Assembly: GCF_006715285.1 (NCBI RefSeq)
Contig: NZ_VFMX01000001.1
Span: 3,596,001 to 3,660,000 of the forward strand
Reading direction: 5' to 3'
Source of the DNA: Arthrobacter sp. SLBN-83
Lineage (GTDB): Bacteria > Actinomycetota > Actinomycetes > Actinomycetales > Micrococcaceae
DNA: 64,000 nucleotides
The position numbers were made by a program, and so were the translations under genes. Positions 9,396-19,064 of the stretch are shown here, in pieces. A model generated the notes under the pieces. That model made no database searches, was not told the DNA's origin, and worked only from the letters and a program-made list of their open reading frames with translations. Position 1 is the first letter of the stretch, and each line of letters opens with the position of its first letter.

Positions 9396-9401
9396 ACTCT
9401 A
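9396..9401 (-). promoter_or_regulatory. -10 box of a probable leaderless promoter for the aldo/keto reductase
   Basis: On the - strand TAGAGT is followed by 7 bases and the ATG at 9388. TANNNT at 6-7 bases from a start codon is the known actinobacterial leaderless arrangement. No Shine-Dalgarno is seen before this ATG. Confidence 0.45.
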
Positions 9402-9407
9402 CCCACT

Positions 9408-10373
9408 TCAGCTGGTCAGTCCTTCGTAATCGACCAGGCGTCGGGCAGTGGCTTCATCAAGGATGAGATCGGTGGCGAGCCGCGCCGCCAGGGCTCCGCG
9501 GAGGCCGTTGATCTTGGACACTCCCGACACCACGCAGATCCTGCGGCGGACCTGCCGCAGCTGGGCCAGTGCAGGGCCGGTGGACCTTTCGTTCAGGACG
9601 ATCCCGTCAGAGGAACCGTCGCCGCGGAAGAAGACGGTGGCCACGTCGCCCACCACGTCGGAGTTGGCGAGCGCGTTCAGGTCGTCCTCGTCCAGGTAGC
9701 CACCAGCGTAGACGTGGCTGGGATAGTCGGCGTGCACGGAACCGATGCCGAAAATGGCGATGCTCATTTTGGCCTGCAGTTCCAGGACACGCCGCACACT
9801 GCGTTCATTCCACATTGCGGTCTTGGTGGCAGCGTGGTCGAAGAACGCCGGCACGGGGAACTGCTCCACCCTTGCCCCGTACGCGCTGCCAAACCTGCGC
9901 ATGATGTCGCTTGCATAGGTGATACCAGTCGTGTGCATGTTGCCGGCGCCGTTGAGCTGGACGATGACGCTGTCATGCGTGATCTTCCTGGTGAGGTGCC
10001 TGCTCACCGCACTGAGGGTGGATCCCCAGGCCACGCCGATGATGGCGTTGGAGTCCACCACGGGCCCGATGGTCCGCGCCGCCTGCATGGCCACCCGGTC
10101 CAGGGTTTCCGCCTCATTGAGCGTCCCCAGGATCGGAACCACATGGACATCCAGGTTGTACCGGCGCCGGATCATCCCCTCCAGTTCGGGCCCGGTATCC
10201 AGGGGGTTGCGGATCTGGATCTGCACCAGGCCCGACTCCCGGGCGGAGGACAGGAGACGGGAAACCGTGGACCGGGACGTGCGCAGTTCACGTGCTATCG
10301 CGTCCATCGTCAGATCCTGCAGATAATACATTTGTGCAGCTCGGAGGGCGTCCTGGTCCCGTGAAAGTACCAT
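9408..10373 (-). CDS. SorC/DeoR-family sugar-binding transcriptional regulator
   Basis: About 321 residues. The N-terminal helix-turn-helix (LTMDAIARELRTSRSTVSRL, about residues 21-40) is followed by a SorC-type effector domain of the ribose-isomerase-like fold (PVVDSNAIIGVAWGST, GNMHTTGITYAS, IAIFGIGSV). Effectors in this family are phosphorylated sugars or polyols. It is divergent from glpD with 125 bases between, so it probably controls the glpD-glpF-glpK genes and itself in response to glycerol or glycerol-3-phosphate; this is inferred from position. I chose the ATG at 10373 because the family starts just before MYYLQDLTM; the frame is open to 10457. Confidence 0.85.
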   Translation of the reverse strand: MVLSRDQDALRAAQMYYLQDLTMDAIARELRTSRSTVSRLLSSARESGLVQIQIRNPLDTGPELEGMIRRRYNLDVHVVPILGTLNEAETLDRVAMQAARTIGPVVDSNAIIGVAWGSTLSAVSRHLTRKITHDSVIVQLNGAGNMHTTGITYASDIMRRFGSAYGARVEQFPVPAFFDHAATKTAMWNERSVRRVLELQAKMSIAIFGIGSVHADYPSHVYAGGYLDEDDLNALANSDVVGDVATVFFRGDGSSDGIVLNERSTGPALAQLRQVRRRICVVSGVSKINGLRGALAARLATDLILDEATARRLVDYEGLTS

Positions 10374-10386
10374 CTCAGTTCCGTTC

Positions 10387-10400
10387 TGCACGTTTGTGCA
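10387..10400. promoter_or_regulatory. palindromic operator candidate of the SorC-type regulator
   Basis: TGCAC-GTTT-GTGCA is an inverted repeat with 5-base arms, midway between the regulator start (10373) and glpD (10499). A second half-like copy, ATTTGTGCAG, is at 10329-10338 inside the regulator gene. A possible glpD promoter (-35 TTGACT at 10407-10412) starts 7 bases after the palindrome. The TTTGTGCA core resembles known SorC/DeoR-type operators. Confidence 0.5.
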
Positions 10401-10498
10401 TAGTCCTTGACTCCATTTTCCATTTCTCCAAACAATAGAGCAGAACGGCGGCGCCACCCAGCGGTGTCCGCATCACACAAAGCCCCAAGGGAGTAGTT

Positions 10499-12319
10499 TT
10501 GGGACCCAAGGATTCATCTGTTCAACCCACTGTCAGCGCGCCCCTTCCGGGAGCCGAACGCCCCTCGGTCCACAGCCTGCGCCGCCGTCCCCACGCCAAG
10601 GTACTGGTGGTGGGAGGTGGCATCAATGGAGTGGGCACGTTCCGTGACCTGGCACTGCAGGGCGTGGATGTCGCACTGGTGGAGCGGGGCGACTACTGCC
10701 AAGGTGCAAGCGGCGCTTCCTCGCACATGATCCACGGCGGCATCCGGTATCTCGAGAACGGTGAATTCCGCCTGGTCCGGGAGTCCGTGGTGGAACGCAA
10801 CCGCCTGCTGAAGATTGCCCCGCACTACGTCAAGCCCTTGCAGACAACAATCCCCATCTTCAGCACCTTCTCCGGGATCCTGTCCGCACCGCTCCGCTTC
10901 CTGACGCACAAGCAGCAAGGCAAGCCCAAGGAACGCGGCGCGTTCCTCATCAAGGCCGGCCTCAGCCTCTACGATTCGTTCTCCCGTGACGGCGGGACCG
11001 TTCCCCGGCACCAGTTCCGCACCCACAAAGCGGCACTCCAGGAACTGCCGGCCCTCCGGCCCGACGTCAAGTACACGGCCACCTACTTCGATGCCTCCGT
11101 CCACAACCCAGAGCGGCTGACCCTCGATGTCCTGCAGGACGGCGAAAAGGCCGGCCGTGCCGGCGGTGCCCAGGCTGCCGCCCAGGGGAACACGGCCCGC
11201 GCCAGCAACTACCTTTCGCTGCAGTCCATGTCATCGGCACCCAACCCCGGAACCGGCCGTGGCAGCACCGTCCGGCTGCGCGACGAACTCACCGGGGAAG
11301 AGTTCGACTTCACAGCTGACATCATCGTCAACACCACCGGAGCGTGGGTGGACCTCACCAACGAGTCCATGGGCGCGGCATCGTCCTTCATGGGCGGCAC
11401 CAAGGGCTCGCACATCGTGCTTGACCACCCCGGCCTCCTCGACGCCTGCCGCGGACGCGAGATCTTCTTCGAGCACACCGATGGCCGGATCGTCCTCATC
11501 TACCCCATGGGCGACCGCGTACTGGTGGGCACCACCGACGTCGATGCGGACATGACGGAGGACGCCATCTGCACCGATGAGGAGATCCAGTACTTCTTCG
11601 ACCTCATCGGCCACGTCTTCCCCTCGATCGACGTGACGCCCGACGACATCGTCTACACCTTCTCCGGGGTGCGCCCCCTGCCAAGCCACGACGCCACCCA
11701 GCCCGGCTTCGTCTCCCGCGACTACCGCATCGAACGGCGGGCCTCCGGCGCCAACGGAAGCGGCGTTGTCGTCCTGAGCCTGGTGGGCGGCAAGTGGACC
11801 ACCTTCCGTGCCCTCGCCGAACACCTGACCAACGAGGTCCTCTCCGAACTCGGCGTCCAGCGCAAGGTGTCGACGGCGCAGCTCCCCATCGGCGGTGGCG
11901 CCGGCTTCCCGGCCGATGACGCCGGCGTGCAGAAATGGATCAAGGCACACATGGGCGCCGGCCGCGACGCAGACCGCACAGCCGGGCTGCTGACCCGCTA
12001 CGGGACCCGCGCCGAAGCCGTGATCGCTTACCTCGACGCGGAACCCGACCAGCCACTGCGCTCCACCCGCGAACTAAGTGTCCGTGAACTCGGGTTCATG
12101 GCGGCAAACGAGCAGGTGGGGCACCTCGTGGATGTATTCATCCGGCGGACCTCCCTGGCCTTCCGCGGGCTGGTCACCGGAGAACTTCTCAACGAAGTGG
12201 CGGAGGTGCTGTCCGTCCCGCTCAAGTGGGACGCTGCAACCCGCGCCGCTGAGATCAAGCACGCCCAGGACGTGCTGCAGCGTTTCCACCGCGTGGAAAT
12301 GCACAGCCTGGTCTCCTAA
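10499..12319 (+). CDS. glpD: glycerol-3-phosphate dehydrogenase, FAD-dependent
   Basis: Membrane-associated flavoenzyme that oxidises glycerol-3-phosphate to dihydroxyacetone phosphate and passes electrons to quinone; 606 residues. The FAD-binding Rossmann motif VVGGGINGVGTFRDLALQG is at about residues 36-54, followed by ERGDYCQGASGASS and MIHGGIRYLE, both family hallmarks. A low-complexity Gly/Ala/Ser stretch (about residues 219-255) interrupts the FAD domain. The C-terminal DAO_C domain follows about residue 440. The TTG start is preceded by AAGGGAG at 10487-10493. First gene of the glpD-glpF-glpK unit. Confidence 0.95.
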   Translation: MGPKDSSVQPTVSAPLPGAERPSVHSLRRRPHAKVLVVGGGINGVGTFRDLALQGVDVALVERGDYCQGASGASSHMIHGGIRYLENGEFRLVRESVVERNRLLKIAPHYVKPLQTTIPIFSTFSGILSAPLRFLTHKQQGKPKERGAFLIKAGLSLYDSFSRDGGTVPRHQFRTHKAALQELPALRPDVKYTATYFDASVHNPERLTLDVLQDGEKAGRAGGAQAAAQGNTARASNYLSLQSMSSAPNPGTGRGSTVRLRDELTGEEFDFTADIIVNTTGAWVDLTNESMGAASSFMGGTKGSHIVLDHPGLLDACRGREIFFEHTDGRIVLIYPMGDRVLVGTTDVDADMTEDAICTDEEIQYFFDLIGHVFPSIDVTPDDIVYTFSGVRPLPSHDATQPGFVSRDYRIERRASGANGSGVVVLSLVGGKWTTFRALAEHLTNEVLSELGVQRKVSTAQLPIGGGAGFPADDAGVQKWIKAHMGAGRDADRTAGLLTRYGTRAEAVIAYLDAEPDQPLRSTRELSVRELGFMAANEQVGHLVDVFIRRTSLAFRGLVTGELLNEVAEVLSVPLKWDAATRAAEIKHAQDVLQRFHRVEMHSLVS

Positions 12320-12410
12320 GGCCGGGCAGCCGGCCGGGGCGCGCCAGCGCCCCGGCCCAACGGTCCTTCACCCGCGGAGGACCGACAACTAAACAAAGAA
12401 GGAGTCAAAG

Positions 12411-13160
12411 ATGTCTCTAGGAATAGTCTTCCTCTCCGAAGTCTTTGGCACGGGCATGCTGACCCTGTTGGGTTGCGGCGTCGTTGCCAACGTGGCTTTG
12501 CGGGGGACAAAGGGCAACAACGGCGGTTTCCTGATGGTCACATGGGGGTGGGGAATCGCCGTCTTCGCGGGTGTCTTCGTCGCCGCCAAGTCGGGCGCGC
12601 ACCTCAACCCCGCCGTTACGCTCGGCCTGCTGCTCAATGGCAAGGCTGAATACGCCCCGGGCGTCACCGTGGACTTCGCCTCCACCCTCACCTACTTCGG
12701 TGGCGAGATGGTGGGCGCCTTCCTCGGCGCGGTGGTCTGCTGGCTGGCATACAAGCAGCACTTTGATGACGAACCCGAGCCCGCCGGCAAGCTCGGCGTC
12801 TTCTCCACCGGGCCCGCCATCCGCACCAGCAGCTGGAACCTGATTACCGAGATCATCGGCACCTTCGTGCTGGTGTTCGTGATCCTCACTTTCGGCGGCA
12901 CCCCCTCCGGCCTTGGACCGCTCGCCGTCGCCCTGTTGGTGGTCGGCATCGGTGTTTCCCTTGGCGGCCCCACCGGCTACGCCATCAACCCTGCCCGTGA
13001 CCTTGGCCCCCGCATCGCCCACGCGGTGCTTCCCATCCATGGCAAGGGCTCCAGCGACTGGGCATACTCCTGGATCCCGGTCGTCGGACCGCTGGTCGGC
13101 GGCGCGCTCGGCGGTCTGGTGGCCCGCATCGTTCCCATCATCGTCACGGCTGCTGCCTGA
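12411..13160 (+). CDS. glpF: MIP-family glycerol uptake facilitator
   Basis: Aquaglyceroporin channel for glycerol entry by facilitated diffusion; 249 residues with six membrane spans and two half-helices. The two NPA motifs are intact: HLNPAVTLG (NPA at residues 66-68) and AINPARDLGPR near residue 190; the Asp after the second NPA marks the glycerol-conducting group. Translation starts at ATG 12411 after AAGGAG. It lies 91 bases after glpD and 39 before glpK, so import, phosphorylation and oxidation of glycerol are encoded together. Confidence 0.94.
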   Translation: MSLGIVFLSEVFGTGMLTLLGCGVVANVALRGTKGNNGGFLMVTWGWGIAVFAGVFVAAKSGAHLNPAVTLGLLLNGKAEYAPGVTVDFASTLTYFGGEMVGAFLGAVVCWLAYKQHFDDEPEPAGKLGVFSTGPAIRTSSWNLITEIIGTFVLVFVILTFGGTPSGLGPLAVALLVVGIGVSLGGPTGYAINPARDLGPRIAHAVLPIHGKGSSDWAYSWIPVVGPLVGGALGGLVARIVPIIVTAAA

Positions 13161-13199
13161 CCCGTACCTACTCCAACCAACAAAGACAAGGACGTCATC

Positions 13200-14714
13200 A
13201 TGAACCAGTACGTAATCGCCATCGACCAGGGCACCACCAGCACGCGCGCCATCATCTTCGACCACAGCGGCGCCATTGTCTCCAGCGGACAGATGGAACA
13301 CGAGCAGATCTTCCCGCAGGCCGGCTGGGTGGAACATGACGCCACGGAAATCTGGAACAACACCCGTGAGGTCATTGGCTCGGCCCTCTCCAAGGCGAAC
13401 CTGACGCGGCACGATATTGCCGCCGTCGGCATTACCAACCAGCGTGAAACCGCCGTGGTGTGGGACAAGACCACGGGCAAGCCCGTGTACAACGCCATCG
13501 TCTGGCAGGACACCCGCACCCAGGACATCGTGGACCAGCTGGCGAAGGACGGCGGGGCAGACCGCTTCAAACAAAAGGTCGGCCTGCCCCTGGCCACGTA
13601 CTTCTCCGGCACCAAGATCAAATGGATCCTGGACAACGTTGACGGCGCCAGGGAAAAGGCCGAGGCGGGGGACCTGGTCTTCGGCAACACCGACGCATGG
13701 GTCCTCTGGAACCTGACCGGCGGTGTTGACGGCGGCGTCCACGTCACCGACGTCACCAACGCGTCCCGCACCCTGTTCATGGACCTCGAAACCCTGCAGT
13801 GGGATGACGAGATCCTGGGCATCTTTGGCGTACCCCGCAGCATGATGCCGGAGATCAAGTCCTCCTCCGAGGTGTACGGCACCGTCCACAGCTCGCAGCT
13901 GCTCCGCGAGACACCGGTTGCAGGCATCCTGGGCGACCAGCAGGCCGCAACATTCGGGCAGGCCGCTTTCGATACCGGCGAAGCGAAGAACACCTACGGC
14001 ACAGGCTGCTTCCTGATCTTCAACACGGGCGAGGAGATCGTCCACTCGAAGAACGGGCTCCTCACCACCGTGGGTTACAAGCTGGGCGACGCCAAACCGC
14101 ACTACGCGCTGGAAGGCTCCATTGCCGTCACCGGGTCCTTGGTGCAGTGGCTTCGCGACAACCTGGGCATGATCAGCAGCGCCCCGGAGGTCGAGACCCT
14201 GGCGGCGTCCGTCAAGGACAACGGCGGCGTGTACATCGTCCCGGCCTTCTCCGGCCTCTTCGCTCCGTACTGGCGCTCCGACGCCCGCGGCGCGATCGTC
14301 GGCCTCACCCGGTTCGTCAACAAGAACCACATTGCCCGGGCGGCGCTGGAAGCCACCGCGTTCCAGACCCGCGAGGTACTGGATGCAGTGAACGCGGACT
14401 CCGGCGTGCCGCTGAGCGAGTTGAAGGTCGACGGCGGCATGGTGGCCAACGACGCCCTCATGCAGTTCCAGGCGGACATCCTTGGCGTCCCGGTGATCCG
14501 CCCCAAGGTCATTGAGACCACGGCGCTGGGTGCCGCCTACGCGGCAGGCCTGGCCGTAGGGTTCTGGAAGGACCTGGGCGAGTGCTCGGCCAACTGGTCC
14601 GAGGACAAGCGCTGGGAACCGCAGATGGACCAGGCCGAGCAGGAACGCCAGATGCGGCTCTGGAAGAAGGCGGTCACCAAATCCATGGATTGGGTCGACG
14701 AGGACGTGAAGTAG
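13200..14714 (+). CDS. glpK: glycerol kinase
   Basis: Phosphorylates glycerol with ATP to sn-glycerol-3-phosphate, trapping it in the cell; 504 residues, the family length. FGGY-kinase signatures are clear: [15 protein letters not shown] (residues 7-21), WQDTRT (about 101-106), [10 protein letters not shown] (about 245-254) and [18 protein letters not shown] (about 407-424). ATG start. It makes the substrate of GlpD and the likely effector of the SorC-type regulator. A long hairpin follows the stop. Confidence 0.96.
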   Translation: MNQYVIAIDQGTTSTRAIIFDHSGAIVSSGQMEHEQIFPQAGWVEHDATEIWNNTREVIGSALSKANLTRHDIAAVGITNQRETAVVWDKTTGKPVYNAIVWQDTRTQDIVDQLAKDGGADRFKQKVGLPLATYFSGTKIKWILDNVDGAREKAEAGDLVFGNTDAWVLWNLTGGVDGGVHVTDVTNASRTLFMDLETLQWDDEILGIFGVPRSMMPEIKSSSEVYGTVHSSQLLRETPVAGILGDQQAATFGQAAFDTGEAKNTYGTGCFLIFNTGEEIVHSKNGLLTTVGYKLGDAKPHYALEGSIAVTGSLVQWLRDNLGMISSAPEVETLAASVKDNGGVYIVPAFSGLFAPYWRSDARGAIVGLTRFVNKNHIARAALEATAFQTREVLDAVNADSGVPLSELKVDGGMVANDALMQFQADILGVPVIRPKVIETTALGAAYAAGLAVGFWKDLGECSANWSEDKRWEPQMDQAEQERQMRLWKKAVTKSMDWVDEDVK

Positions 14715-14729
14715 CCCGCAACTGGCCCT

Positions 14730-14805
14730 GAGAGGGGCCGGAGACTCCCGCCCGCCCGCTTCGCGGTGCCCACCACACCATGGCGGGGAGTCTCCGGCCC
14801 CTCTC
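14730..14805 (+). terminator. long hairpin after glpK
   Basis: A 23-base arm (14730-14752) pairs with 14782-14805 with one bulged G; the loop is 29 bases. There is no run of T after it, so it may end transcription weakly or protect the glp mRNA end. It separates glpK from the leuS leader. Confidence 0.55.
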
Positions 14806-14868
14806 TTCCGGTTGCTGCTCCCTCAGCCGCTCGTTTGCGACATAGGCTGAGGGGGTGTGCGGGTGCGC

Positions 14869-14874
14869 TAAAGT
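14869..14874 (+). promoter_or_regulatory. -10 box for the leuS leader transcript
   Basis: TAAAGT is followed by exactly 6 bases (AGATTC) and then the ATG of the leader peptide at 14881. This spacing puts the transcription start at or next to the A of ATG, so the leader peptide would be read from a leaderless mRNA. No good -35 is visible. Confidence 0.5.
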
Positions 14875-14880
14875 AGATTC

Positions 14881-14907
14881 ATGCGTGCGATCCTTCTGCT
14901 TACGTAG
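14881..14907 (+). CDS. leucine leader peptide of leuS (MRAILLLT)
   Basis: Eight codons, ATG to TAG, with three consecutive leucine codons CTT-CTG-CTT at 14893-14901. It lies 150 bases before leuS (leucyl-tRNA synthetase) and just before a hairpin and a Rho-independent terminator. This is the layout of an amino-acid attenuator: a ribosome stalled at Leu codons when charged tRNA-Leu is scarce would change folding of the RNA downstream and let transcription enter leuS. The peptide itself is unlikely to have another role. Confidence 0.7.
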   Translation: MRAILLLT

Positions 14908-14966
14908 CCGCCGGCTCCGATTATCGGATAGCTGAGCGGCAGCCCCTCCCTTCGTGAGGGGCTTTT
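14907..14966 (+). promoter_or_regulatory. transcription attenuator of leuS
   Basis: The first hairpin has an outer stem GCCGC (14907-14911) with GCGGC (14936-14940) and an inner perfect CCGA-TTA-TCGG (14917-14927). Immediately after it, AGCCCCTC (14941-14948) pairs perfectly with GAGGGGCT (14956-14963) and runs into TTTTG: a Rho-independent terminator. The first stem begins right at the leader stop codon, so a ribosome stalled on the Leu codons would mask its 5' arm. The exact antiterminator pairing could not be settled by eye. Confidence 0.65.
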
Positions 14967-15056
14967 GTGTGTCCGGGGCTTGGCGCCGGGCCGGCAGCAG
15001 GGGGATCAGGCCGTTATGGCAGCACAGATGCCGTAACAGAACAGAAGAGGGCAGCA

Positions 15057-17582
15057 GTGGGCGTTCAGCCGGAGACAGAGACCGGAACAGCAACAACAGT
15101 ATCGGCGGAGCCTGAAGAGGGCACCTACAGTTTTACCGCCATGGAGGCCAAGTGGCCGCAGGTGTGGGAAGACCTCAAGGTCTTCACCCCGGTGGACGAC
15201 GGGTCCCGCGAGCGCCGCTACGTGCTGGACATGTTCCCGTACCCGTCGGGCGACCTGCACATGGGCCACGCCGAAGCGTTTGCCATGGGTGACGTGGTGG
15301 CCCGGTACCTGCGCCAGCAGGGCTACGACGTGCTGCACCCAATCGGCTGGGATTCCTTCGGCCTGCCCGCGGAAAACGCGGCCATCAAGCGCAACGCCCA
15401 CCCCAGCGAGTGGACCTACGCCAACATCGACACCCAGGCGGCGTCCTTTAAGCGGTACGCCATCTCCGCCGACTGGTCGCGACGCCTCCACACCTCGGAC
15501 CCCGAGTACTACCGCTGGACCCAGTGGCTGTTCAAGCGCTTCTATGAGCGCGGCCTGGCTTACCGGAAGAACTCACCGGTGAACTGGTGCCCCAAGGACC
15601 AGACCGTCCTGGCCAACGAGCAGGTTGTCAACGGCGCCTGCGAGCGCTGCGGAACCACCGTCACCAAGAAGTCGCTGAACCAGTGGTACTTCAAAATCAC
15701 CGATTACGCCGACCGCCTGCTGGACGACATGGACGAGCTGCGCGGCCACTGGCCCGAGCGCGTCCTGGCCATGCAGAAGAACTGGATCGGCCGGTCCGAG
15801 GGTGCGCACGTCAACTTCGTGATCGAGGCCGACGGCGGCAAGCCCGCCAAGGAGGTGACGGTCTTCACCACCCGCCCGGACACCCTCTACGGGGCAACGT
15901 TCTTCGTGGTGGCAGCCGACGCGCCGCTCGCCGTCGAACTCGTCACCGAAGAGCACGCCGCCGCCCTGGACGAATACCGCGAACGGGTCAAGGCGCTCTC
16001 CGAGATCGAACGCCAGTCCACCGAGCGGGAGAAGACCGGCGTCTTCACCGGCCGCTACGCCGTCAACCCGTTGAACGGGGAGAAGCTGCCCGTCTGGGCA
16101 GCCGACTACGTCCTGGCCGATTACGGCACGGGTGCCATCATGGCCGTCCCCGCCCACGACCAGCGGGACCTCGACTTCGCCCGTGCTTTCGACCTGCCCG
16201 TCCGCGCCGTCCTGGACACCGGCGAAGAGGATCCCGCAATCTCCGGAACCGCCACCGCGGGGGAGGGCACCCTGATCAACTCCGGCGAGCTGGACGGCCT
16301 GCCCAAGGCTGAGGCCATTCCGGCCGCCATCGCCATGCTGGAGCAGCAGGGCACCGGCGAGAAGTTCGTGAACTTCCGGCTCCGCGACTGGCTGCTGAGC
16401 CGCCAGCGGTTCTGGGGCACCCCTATCCCCATCATCCACTGCCCGTCCTGCGGGGAAGTGCCGGTTCCGGACGAGCAGCTGCCGGTCACCCTGCCCTCGG
16501 ATCTGCGCGGTGAGGACCTGGCACCCAAAGGCACCTCGCCGCTGGCCGCGGCCGAGTCCTGGGTCAACGTGGAATGCCCCACCTGCCACGGCCCCGCCAA
16601 GCGGGACACCGACACCATGGACACGTTCGTCGACTCCTCCTGGTACTTCCTGCGTTTCGTTTCGCCGCACTACACCGAGGGCCCGTTCGATCCGCAGAAG
16701 ATCAACGACTGGATGCCAGTGGGCCAGTACGTGGGCGGCGTGGAGCACGCCATCCTCCACCTCCTGTACGCGCGCTTCTTCACTAAGGTCATCCACGACC
16801 TGGGCATGCTCGATGCGGACGAGCCGTTCAGTGCACTGTTGAACCAGGGCCAGGTGCTCAACGGCGGCAAGGCCATGAGCAAGTCGCTGGGCAACGGTGT
16901 TGACCTCGGCGAACAGCTGGACAAATACGGTGTGGACGCTGTCCGCCTGACCATGGTGTTCGCGTCCCCGCCCGAGGATGACGTGGACTGGGCCGACGTC
17001 TCGCCGTCCGGCTCCGCCAAGTTCCTGGCCCGCGCCTGGCGCCTGGCCAAGGACGTCACCAGCGCACCCGGCGTGGACTTCGCCGGCGGCGACCGGGGGC
17101 TGCGTTCGGTCACGCACCGCACCATCGCCGACGCCGCGGAGCTGCTGGACGCCAACAAGTTCAACGTGGTGGTGGCCAAGCTGATGGAACTGGTCAACGC
17201 CACCCGCAAAGCGATCGACTCCGGGGCGGGGGCAGCTGACCCTGCAGTCCGCGAAGCCGCCGAGGCGGTCGCCGTGATCCTCAGCCTCTTCGCCCCGTAC
17301 ACGGCTGAGGACATGTGGAACCTGCTGGGCCACCCCGCCTCCGTTGCCAATGCCGGCTGGCCCGCGCACGATCCCGCCCTCCTTGTCCAGGACACGGTCA
17401 CTGCCGTCGTCCAGGTGCAGGGCAAGGTCCGCGACCGTCTGGAGGTGTCCCCGGACGTTTCCGAGGACCAGCTGCGCGCGCTGGCGTTGGCGTCGGAGAA
17501 CGTCCAGCGCGCCATGGACGGCCGGGGCATCCGCACTGTGATCGTCCGTGCGCCTAAGCTGGTGAACATCGTTCCGGCCTAG
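15057..17582 (+). CDS. leuS: leucyl-tRNA synthetase
   Basis: Class I aminoacyl-tRNA synthetase charging tRNA-Leu, 841 residues from the GTG at 15057. The HIGH motif appears as [15 protein letters not shown] (HMGH, about residues 63-77) and KMSKS as [11 protein letters not shown] (about 603-613). A CP1 editing domain with [13 protein letters not shown] (about 270-282) removes mischarged residues, and two zinc-like Cys pairs are present (CERCG, CPSCG). The GTG follows AGAGGGCAGC; an upstream in-frame GTG at 14967 lies inside the terminator region and is not credible. Confidence 0.96.
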   Translation: MGVQPETETGTATTVSAEPEEGTYSFTAMEAKWPQVWEDLKVFTPVDDGSRERRYVLDMFPYPSGDLHMGHAEAFAMGDVVARYLRQQGYDVLHPIGWDSFGLPAENAAIKRNAHPSEWTYANIDTQAASFKRYAISADWSRRLHTSDPEYYRWTQWLFKRFYERGLAYRKNSPVNWCPKDQTVLANEQVVNGACERCGTTVTKKSLNQWYFKITDYADRLLDDMDELRGHWPERVLAMQKNWIGRSEGAHVNFVIEADGGKPAKEVTVFTTRPDTLYGATFFVVAADAPLAVELVTEEHAAALDEYRERVKALSEIERQSTEREKTGVFTGRYAVNPLNGEKLPVWAADYVLADYGTGAIMAVPAHDQRDLDFARAFDLPVRAVLDTGEEDPAISGTATAGEGTLINSGELDGLPKAEAIPAAIAMLEQQGTGEKFVNFRLRDWLLSRQRFWGTPIPIIHCPSCGEVPVPDEQLPVTLPSDLRGEDLAPKGTSPLAAAESWVNVECPTCHGPAKRDTDTMDTFVDSSWYFLRFVSPHYTEGPFDPQKINDWMPVGQYVGGVEHAILHLLYARFFTKVIHDLGMLDADEPFSALLNQGQVLNGGKAMSKSLGNGVDLGEQLDKYGVDAVRLTMVFASPPEDDVDWADVSPSGSAKFLARAWRLAKDVTSAPGVDFAGGDRGLRSVTHRTIADAAELLDANKFNVVVAKLMELVNATRKAIDSGAGAADPAVREAAEAVAVILSLFAPYTAEDMWNLLGHPASVANAGWPAHDPALLVQDTVTAVVQVQGKVRDRLEVSPDVSEDQLRALALASENVQRAMDGRGIRTVIVRAPKLVNIVPA

Positions 17583-17666
17583 CCGCACCCCGCAGCACAG
17601 CCCGGCCGTCGGAGATCCTCCGGCGGCTGGGCTTGACTGAGCCGGTCACCGTCTCCAGGAGGCACT

Positions 17667-18677
17667 TTGCCTGACAGTAATGCCGCCGCCTGGCCGTGGG
17701 TGCGTGCCCGGCTGTCTGGGTTCCGTCCCGCCACCCGGCCCGCAACAAGGCGCGGCGGTACAGCCGCGGTGCGCACCGCCGTCGTGACCGACTCAGCTGC
17801 CGCCCTCCCGGAGGACTATTCACGCGGGCTTCCGCGCGATGGAATCCTGACAGTGACGCCCATGCCCGTCATGGTGGGGGCGGAAATCTACGGCGAGGGT
17901 GAAGACGACATCCTGGAGACCATCGCCGTGGCATTGGCTGCGGGGACACCGGTCAAGACATCCCGGCCATCACCGGGCCAATTTGAGCAGGCCTACCGCG
18001 CTGCCGAGCTTCGTGGCTTCGAGGCGGTCGTGTCAGTCCATATCTCGGGAGAACTTTCGGGCACGGCGGACTCCGCCCGGCTCGCTGCAGCCAGGGCGGG
18101 AATCCCCGTGGATGTTGTCGATACGCGGACCGTCAGCATGGCGCAGGGGATGGCGGTCCAAGCAGCAGTGGAAGCCGCGGCCGCTGGTGCAGACCGGGCG
18201 GCGGTGGCCGCTGCGGCGGCATCCCAGGCCGAACGCACCAAGGTCTTTTTCTATGTACCCAGCCTGGAACAATTGCGGCGCGGCGGGCGGATCGGAGCCG
18301 CGGCGTCGCTGCTGGGAACCATGCTTGCCATCAAACCCATCCTGGCCGTCCACGGCGGCAGGATCGTTCCGCTCGAAAAGGTCCGTTCTGCGGGGAGGGC
18401 CGTGGCCCGCCTTGAGGAAATCGTAGTGGCCCAGGCGGCACCCCGTCCGGGTGAGTCCGTGTGCCTTGCCGTCCATCATTTCGGCAACCCGGAGGAGGCT
18501 GAGAGCCTGGCAGCCAGACTGGAAGCGGCTCTTCCGGATTGTCCCCCCGCGCAGATCAGCTCCCTGCCGGCGGTCCTGGCCGCCCACGCCGGGCTGGGTG
18601 TCCTCGCGGTCATCGTGGGCAGGCTGGAAGTCGACGAGCGGCCGAAAAATGACGGGCTCGCGGGCCACCATAAGTGA
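17667..18677 (+). CDS. DegV family fatty-acid-binding protein
   Basis: 336 residues. The DegV fold starts at about residue 38 with AVVTDSAAALPEDY, followed by VKTSRPSPGQFEQAY, VSVHISGELSGTADSA and VDTRTVSMAQGM, all family blocks; the C-terminal domain carries YVPSLEQLRRGGRI and LLGTMLAIKPIL. DegV (FakB-like) proteins bind a fatty acid and, in Firmicutes, present it to FakA kinase; no FakA partner is in the window. The N-terminal 37 residues are basic and extra to the family. TTG start at 17667, 5 bases after AGGAGG. Confidence 0.88.
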   Translation: MPDSNAAAWPWVRARLSGFRPATRPATRRGGTAAVRTAVVTDSAAALPEDYSRGLPRDGILTVTPMPVMVGAEIYGEGEDDILETIAVALAAGTPVKTSRPSPGQFEQAYRAAELRGFEAVVSVHISGELSGTADSARLAAARAGIPVDVVDTRTVSMAQGMAVQAAVEAAAAGADRAAVAAAAASQAERTKVFFYVPSLEQLRRGGRIGAAASLLGTMLAIKPILAVHGGRIVPLEKVRSAGRAVARLEEIVVAQAAPRPGESVCLAVHHFGNPEEAESLAARLEAALPDCPPAQISSLPAVLAAHAGLGVLAVIVGRLEVDERPKNDGLAGHHK

Positions 18678-18764
18678 GGGAGCAGTTCAAGGCAGGGAAT
18701 TCTTTCGCTGGGCTGTACGTTGCAGCACCGGTAACACCCATCAAGCGAAAAGAGATGTACCTTC

Positions 18765-19064
18765 GTGGCAACTGATTACGACGAACTCCGCACCGACGTC
18801 AAGGAATCCCAGGAAAACTCGCTGGAGGCATTGAAGTCCGCCAAAGCCCCGGACGCGCAGTCCGTGGTCCAGGAGCTCGACGAGGCCGACACCCTGGACG
18901 GGCTGACCCCTGGCGGAGAGTTCATCGCCGAAGAGCTCGTCGTCCAGGTCATTCCGCAGGCAGACGACGAGTTCACCTGCTGGTCCTGCTTCCTGGTCCG
19001 CCACCGCTCCCAGATGGCGCGGGAAAAGGACGGTCATGCCTACTGCGTGGAATGTGAGGGCTGA
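18765..19064 (+). CDS. DUF4193 family protein
   Basis: 99 residues, acidic, soluble. The C-terminal third has two Cys pairs, CWSC (about residues 71-74) and CVEC (about 95-98), spaced like a zinc ribbon; the N-terminal two thirds are Asp/Glu-rich (ELRTDVKESQENSLEALKSA). This matches DUF4193, a small family conserved in actinobacteria without a firm function. It starts at GTG 18765 after AAAAGAGAT. The gene stands alone, 88 bases after degV. Confidence 0.87.
   Translation: MATDYDELRTDVKESQENSLEALKSAKAPDAQSVVQELDEADTLDGLTPGGEFIAEELVVQVIPQADDEFTCWSCFLVRHRSQMAREKDGHAYCVECEG

Noticed and set aside
12417..14330. 637-codon open frame on the - strand across glpF and glpK
   Set aside because: Shadow frame: the + strand genes have clear family motifs and the antisense product is low-complexity Gly/Val/Asp/Ala, typical of GC-rich antisense reading.
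14967..15056. N-terminal extension of LeuS from GTG 14967
   Set aside because: It lies directly at the attenuator terminator, lacks a ribosome binding site, and the family starts near 15057.
15573..17588. 671-codon - strand frame across leuS
   Set aside because: Antisense shadow of leuS; no family motif and no promoter or start signal.
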